Shown one piece after another: positions 7,223 through 10,107 of a stretch of DNA of 10,107 bases. Each line of letters begins with the position of its first letter. The first letter of the stretch is position 1. The stretch is from Leptospiraceae bacterium. GTDB taxonomy: Bacteria > Spirochaetota > Leptospiria > Leptospirales > Leptospiraceae. The notes under the pieces were generated by a model. It did not search any database, was not told the origin of the DNA, and saw only the letters and a list, made by a program, of their open reading frames with translations. The stretch covers positions 1 to 10,107 of the forward strand of contig JAIXRB010000130.1 of NCBI GenBank assembly GCA_027485405.1. The letters are read 5' to 3'. A program made the translations under genes and the position numbers.

Positions 7223-7474
7223 ATGGATTTTTATACTTATAGTTTTTTACGCGATCATCATGAAAAACATTGGATCATCGATGGCCCCAATACCGTAGGT
7301 ATGGGAGGCGTTTACTTATATGAAGGTCAATTATTTTTCTATTACGGTGATTGGAGTATGGAAGAGCCTGTGGTGAAAGACTGCTATACTATTGAAAGAT
7401 TTTTAGCTACATTTGAAAACTCTGATGACGAGGGTATCAATGATATCAAAAAATCAATTTTGCATTTAAGATAA
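7223..7474 (+). CDS. hypothetical 83-residue protein
   Basis: A small, soluble, slightly acidic protein with no signal peptide or membrane segment. It is rich in aromatic residues (for example YLYEGQLFFYYGDW) and has a GPNTVGMGG turn segment. I do not recognise a family. Composition and codon use look like a real protein from an AT-rich genome. The start is uncertain: no clear ribosome site precedes ATG 7223, while AAGGA at 7190-7194 stands 28 bases upstream and the frame is open back to TAA 7184-7186 with only ATA or ATT codons as possible earlier starts. The gene fills the 370-base space between repeat copies 2 and 3. Small orphan ORFs between repeats are common in cassette arrays, but this is only a resemblance. 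Confidence 0.65.
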   Translation: MDFYTYSFLRDHHEKHWIIDGPNTVGMGGVYLYEGQLFFYYGDWSMEEPVVKDCYTIERFLATFENSDDEGINDIKKSILHLR

Positions 7475-7510
7475 CGATAACTTCAAAAAAAATAAAGTCG
7501 CAACTCGCGC

Positions 7511-7618
7511 CAGTCGGCTTCCTTTAATGGGCCTTGTGTCGTGCAGTCGGAACGACAAATCTGTAATTGGGGGCTAGATCTTGGAAAAACCCCTATCTAA
7601 TTCCTATCAGTTGAAAAT
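7511..7618 (+). repeat. ~110-bp dispersed repeat, copy 3
   Basis: Third copy. TTCCT boxes are at 7519-7523 and 7601-7605, and the core GATCTTGGAAAAACCC is at 7577-7592. It starts 36 bases after the 83-residue ORF stop. Local stems include TGTCG with CGACA (7537-7541 and 7554-7558) and GGGG with CCCC around the core. Outside the copy, CAACT (7501-7505) is complementary to AGTTG (7610-7614). TTGAAAAT recurs at 7611-7618 and 7629-7636, and the bases after the second occurrence (ATGGAC then an A-run) again match the end of copy 1, so copy 3 may carry a short insertion and reach about 7646. Confidence 0.85.
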
Positions 7619-7875
7619 AAGTGACTACTTGAAAATGGACAAAAAAGAAAGACAAAAAGAAATACAAGTTTCATTTTAAATTTGGAATAGAACGGATGCA
7701 TTTATTAGATAGGTTAAAGCTCATTGTAAAAAGGCAACCTACATCTAGGCAAATCTGACAAATTGCATTCGATGGGACAAAATTTTTTCAAAATACTTAA
7801 GAGGTAACGATGTAAAATTTTTATTGGCTTAAGTTTCTGAAACCGCAAAACAAAAAATTTGCACTGTATTTCTTT
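7619..7875. other. intergenic AT-rich stretch without a convincing gene
   Basis: This is the space between repeat copy 3 and the end of the Ser/Thr-rich lipoprotein gene. It holds only a 20-codon ORF on the plus strand (7696-7758, starting MHLLDRLK) with a weak GGA upstream, which I do not count as a gene. No strong terminator hairpin was seen for the lipoprotein gene ending at 7876. Confidence 0.6.
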
Positions 7876-8727
7876 TTATTCAGAAAGGTCTGTGCTTAGA
7901 GTTTTTGCAATTGTATATGGCGTGGTTCCGATTGTAACAGTTCCGGCTACTGCACCACTTCGGGAAACTAATCTAGGACTCGTAATACTTCCACTTACCA
8001 AAGTATAAGTCATGACTCTGCTAGTAATCGTCGAAGCGAGGTCTAGAGTCATGCTATACGTTGTAGTTCTTCCTGCCGCTCCCACATAGGAAGCATTCAG
8101 AGTTCCTTTCACTGTTCCTTTGAAATTGCTCAGAGTTCTTCTGAGAGTTCCTGAGGTGCTAGTTCCAGAAGTTATTGCTGATACCATTGTTGTGGAACCT
8201 GAATCCGGAGTTTGCTGTGCAACTGTAATCGTACCACTAGTAAGAGTTAGGGAATCGGATATTTTACAACTTGTATAAGAAATAGTTCTAGTACCGTTAG
8301 TCATTGTGGTGGTTTTGTTGTAAAAATCAGTTCTACTTGTGACAGAAATATCTTGTGAACCAGAAAAAGTTATGGTTCCTCCACTAGGACAATCAAAAGT
8401 TTCGTCTGTTAGGGTGATCTTGCCATTACTAAACGTCACTGCACGAGCAGAATTTGTCGAGTTTGTAGAAACACCCATAGATCCACTTTCAGTAGAGTTT
8501 TCGCCAGTCAGACTTGCTCCATTGGCGAATAAATTTGCTACAATTTGACTTCCAGTGCCTGATCCGATTCCAGTGCTCCCTGAGAATAGAGTACTCAATA
8601 TGTTTTGCCCGCTTATGAGCGAGAGCAGTAATAGGTCTTGGTTTATTCCAAGTGTTTTCTTTTCTTCAGGTTCTTGCTGGCAACCAGTGAATAAAACAAA
8701 AATCAAAGCAACGACAGTTAATTTCAT
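7876..8727 (-). CDS. Ser/Thr/Gly-rich putative lipoprotein
   Basis: The protein has 283 residues. The signal peptide MKLTVVALIFVLFTG ends at Cys16 with lipobox FTGC, followed by an acidic and lysine tether (QQEPEEKK). The mature part is dominated by Ser, Thr and Gly in short beta-prone stretches. A segment DCPSGGTITFSGS (about residues 113-125) followed some 30 residues later by SCKISDSLTLTSGTI recalls a Cys-GG-TVT...Cys pattern that I associate with bacterial surface lipoproteins; the two Cys could form a disulfide. No enzymatic motif is visible. The start is strong: AAAGGAG on the minus strand lies nine bases before the ATG. It is read in the same direction as the phosphatase, 107 bases downstream of it, but a likely terminator and promoter lie between, so it is probably a separate unit. 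Confidence 0.8.
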   Translation of the reverse strand: MKLTVVALIFVLFTGCQQEPEEKKTLGINQDLLLLSLISGQNILSTLFSGSTGIGSGTGSQIVANLFANGASLTGENSTESGSMGVSTNSTNSARAVTFSNGKITLTDETFDCPSGGTITFSGSQDISVTSRTDFYNKTTTMTNGTRTISYTSCKISDSLTLTSGTITVAQQTPDSGSTTMVSAITSGTSTSGTLRRTLSNFKGTVKGTLNASYVGAAGRTTTYSMTLDLASTITSRVMTYTLVSGSITSPRLVSRSGAVAGTVTIGTTPYTIAKTLSTDLSE

Positions 8728-8748
8728 TATTTAGAACTCCTTTACTTA

Positions 8749-8777
8749 ATTAACCGTTAGAACAAAAAGAACTGCAA
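8749..8777 (-). promoter_or_regulatory. weak candidate promoter for the Ser/Thr-rich lipoprotein gene
   Basis: On the minus strand TTGCAG (8772-8777) and GTTAAT (8749-8754) are 17 bases apart, 21 bases before the start codon. Both boxes match the sigma70 consensus only partly. Spacing is the main support. Confidence 0.25.
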
Positions 8778-8819
8778 GAAATATTTTTTCCTCAGATTCT
8801 TCATTGAAACAATAAATCA

Positions 8820-8833
8820 ATCAGTTTCCTGAT
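8820..8833 (-). terminator. small hairpin directly after the phosphatase stop codon
   Basis: Minus-strand ATCAG-GAAA-CTGAT forms a perfect five-pair stem with a GNRA-type tetraloop, one base past the TAG (8835-8837), followed by the T-rich TGATTTATTGTTTC. The stem is short and AT-rich, so termination would be weak. Confidence 0.35.
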
Positions 8834-8834
8834 C

Positions 8835-10106
8835 CTAACGGAAGGATATTCCTAAAATGGTTATGTCGTCTTGGATATTGACTCCGTCTAAAAACGACTC
8901 TAATTCCTGCATAAGATTCAGAATTCTTTTTTCCGGAAATATACCGCCTTCCTTTGATAAAATAGAATATAGTCTATCTTCACCAAATTCCTCTTTGTTC
9001 GAATTGAATTCCTCAAATGCACCATCTGTAAAAAGAAATAAATGATTCCCCCTCTCAAAATTGAATTCGATTTCATTATATGATAAATTTCTTTTTATTC
9101 CGATCATTTTTCCAGTTTTTGACAAGTGAAACATATTATCTTCTTTGACAAGGATGCAGGAAGGATGTCCTGCCGAAGTATACTTTAATTTACCTTCTTT
9201 TGTGTTTATATCGACTAAAATACATGTAAGATACGTCTTTAATGAACCATATCTGTTTTGGAAATCTTCATTAAACATCTGCATTATTTCATTCGTTGCA
9301 ATTGGTAAATCTTTTATGTTATCATACAACCCTTTAATTGCCATTGTTATAAGAGCAGCTTGTACACCATGCCCTGTAGCATCTGATAAAAAGATTCTAT
9401 AATTAAAGTCACTAATTTTGGTTATTGAGTAGTAATCACCGCCCACTTCAGACATTGGCTTATAAAAGGGGAATATATTAAGCTCTTCAGATAAATGAAA
9501 ATCTGAGAGCAAAGTATTTATTTGAATTTTCTTTGCAACCAATAAATCTGCCTGAATTATTGCTAATGTTTTATTTAATTCAGAAGTTCTTTGTTTTACA
9601 TTTTCCTCTAGGTCCTTACTGTAACTGATCTGAGAATCCAATAGTTCCTTTTGGATTTGGTTTTTTTCTTCTATCAGTTCTAATGAATTACTGACTCTAG
9701 TTCGAATTTGAAAAGCAACGAAACTTGAAATCAAACCGGCAAGGAATAAGAGACCCGCCTTAGACCTGTGAAGCGAAATGTTTGAAATGAAAATTCCGAT
9801 CTCATTTTCAGATATTTCAGTTCTAAAATAGAATGCTAAGCTTAGATATTGTAGAAACGAAAGAATTCCTGCCAAAATACATATCTTTGGATCTAATTTT
9901 AATATACTTAAAGAAATGAATAGAAAATATACCAAACTTGGCGGTGTAAATAAAGAGAGAATGGAAAAATTGTATTCGATAGAGAATGTGAGAATAAGAA
10001 TAGATGGAACTGTTATTTCTATTATCGTGCTTATATAATTCCAGTAAGAAGAGAATTTTATTTTACTTACTAGTGTTTGTTTAATCTTATATAAAAAAAA
10101 AAAAAA
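8835..10106 (-). CDS. membrane-anchored PP2C/SpoIIE-type serine phosphatase, 5' partial
   Basis: The frame is open from the right edge to TAG at 8835-8837 (423 codons), so the N-terminus is missing. The TTG at 9935 is internal, since coding-like membrane sequence continues upstream (SSYWNYISTIIEITVPS, FTPPSLVYFLFISLSIL). Seen in order: about four membrane segments (roughly 10045-9700), a coiled coil with EENVKQRTSELNK (to about 9530), then a SpoIIE/RsbU PP2C domain. Metal-site and family motifs are all present: GGDYY (9429-9443), DATGHG (9366-9383), YTSAGHP, TDGAFEE (9009-9029), GEDRL and QDDITI (8856-8873), so it is probably an active Mn/Mg-dependent phosphatase. In this family the usual substrates are phosphorylated anti-anti-sigma (STAS) proteins; none is encoded in the window. 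The input is probably sensed by the membrane part. The gene is strongly AT-rich. The only candidate terminator sits at its stop. Confidence 0.9.
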   Translation of the reverse strand, partial: FFFFLYKIKQTLVSKIKFSSYWNYISTIIEITVPSILILTFSIEYNFSILSLFTPPSLVYFLFISLSILKLDPKICILAGILSFLQYLSLAFYFRTEISENEIGIFISNISLHRSKAGLLFLAGLISSFVAFQIRTRVSNSLELIEEKNQIQKELLDSQISYSKDLEENVKQRTSELNKTLAIIQADLLVAKKIQINTLLSDFHLSEELNIFPFYKPMSEVGGDYYSITKISDFNYRIFLSDATGHGVQAALITMAIKGLYDNIKDLPIATNEIMQMFNEDFQNRYGSLKTYLTCILVDINTKEGKLKYTSAGHPSCILVKEDNMFHLSKTGKMIGIKRNLSYNEIEFNFERGNHLFLFTDGAFEEFNSNKEEFGEDRLYSILSKEGGIFPEKRILNLMQELESFLDGVNIQDDITILGISFR

Positions 10107-10107
10107 A
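10093..10107. repeat. 15-base poly-A run at right edge
   Basis: The window ends in fifteen A. Read on the minus strand it lies in the open frame of the phosphatase and would encode Phe codons. With the T-run at the other end it suggests homopolymer-limited contig ends rather than biology. Confidence 0.75.

Noticed and set aside
5071..7618. Repeats as classical integron attC sites
   Set aside because: Only copy 1 has a good GTTRRRY box, the left RYYYAAC box is absent, the two TTCCT boxes are direct rather than inverted, and no integrase is seen. Kept only as a hypothesis.
5071..7618. Repeats as a CRISPR array
   Set aside because: There are only three diverged copies of about 110 bp with gene-sized, uneven spacing and no cas genes.
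7696..7758. 20-codon ORF MHLLDRLK... on the plus strand
   Set aside because: It is too short, with a weak ribosome site and no neighbour or family support.
9145..9402. Plus-strand ORF opposite the phosphatase catalytic domain
   Set aside because: It is a shadow of the conserved PP2C motifs on the other strand.

Overview
The window looks like part of a spirochaete chromosome, most likely Leptospira or a close relative. The basis is the gene content. A multi-GAF class III nucleotide cyclase stands next to a second cyclase, there is a membrane-anchored SpoIIE-type phosphatase, and three putative lipoproteins carry loose spirochaete-type lipoboxes. Most of the DNA is AT-rich. No rRNA or other marker gene is present, so the genus is an inference. 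Both ends of the window are mononucleotide runs (17 T at 10-26, 15 A at 10093-10107) lying inside open reading frames, so both terminal genes are cut and the ends may be assembly artefacts.

Left part (1-3226, + strand): a 5'-truncated cyclase with a coiled coil, three GAF sensor domains and a complete class III catalytic domain, followed by a short stand-alone cyclase domain. The short one seems to have lost its N-terminus through stop codons and a frameshift. Both are signalling enzymes and probably make cAMP.

Middle (3383-5038): a SYLF/Ysc84-family lipoprotein (-) diverges from a polytopic UbiA-like membrane protein (+). A perfect 15-bp inverted repeat with a 5-base spacer (4023-4057) lies between them and is a good operator candidate.

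Accessory block (about 5039-7640): the main oddity of the window. Three copies of a repeat of about 110 bp, all in the same orientation (5071-5180, 7031-7140, 7511-7618), sit between unrelated genes: a frameshifted remnant plus a GC-richer lipoprotein gene (both -) between copies 1 and 2, and an orphan 83-residue ORF (+) between copies 2 and 3. Each repeat has the same 16-bp core and two TTCCT boxes 82-83 bp apart. The gene-repeat-gene-repeat order resembles a cassette array, but no integrase is present and the integron attC consensus is not convincingly met.

Right part (7876-10107, - strand): a Ser/Thr/Gly-rich lipoprotein, preceded on its strand by a membrane-anchored PP2C/SpoIIE phosphatase that runs off the right edge. 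The cyclases and the phosphatase are typical signal-transduction output modules. Nothing in the sequence shows that they act on one another.
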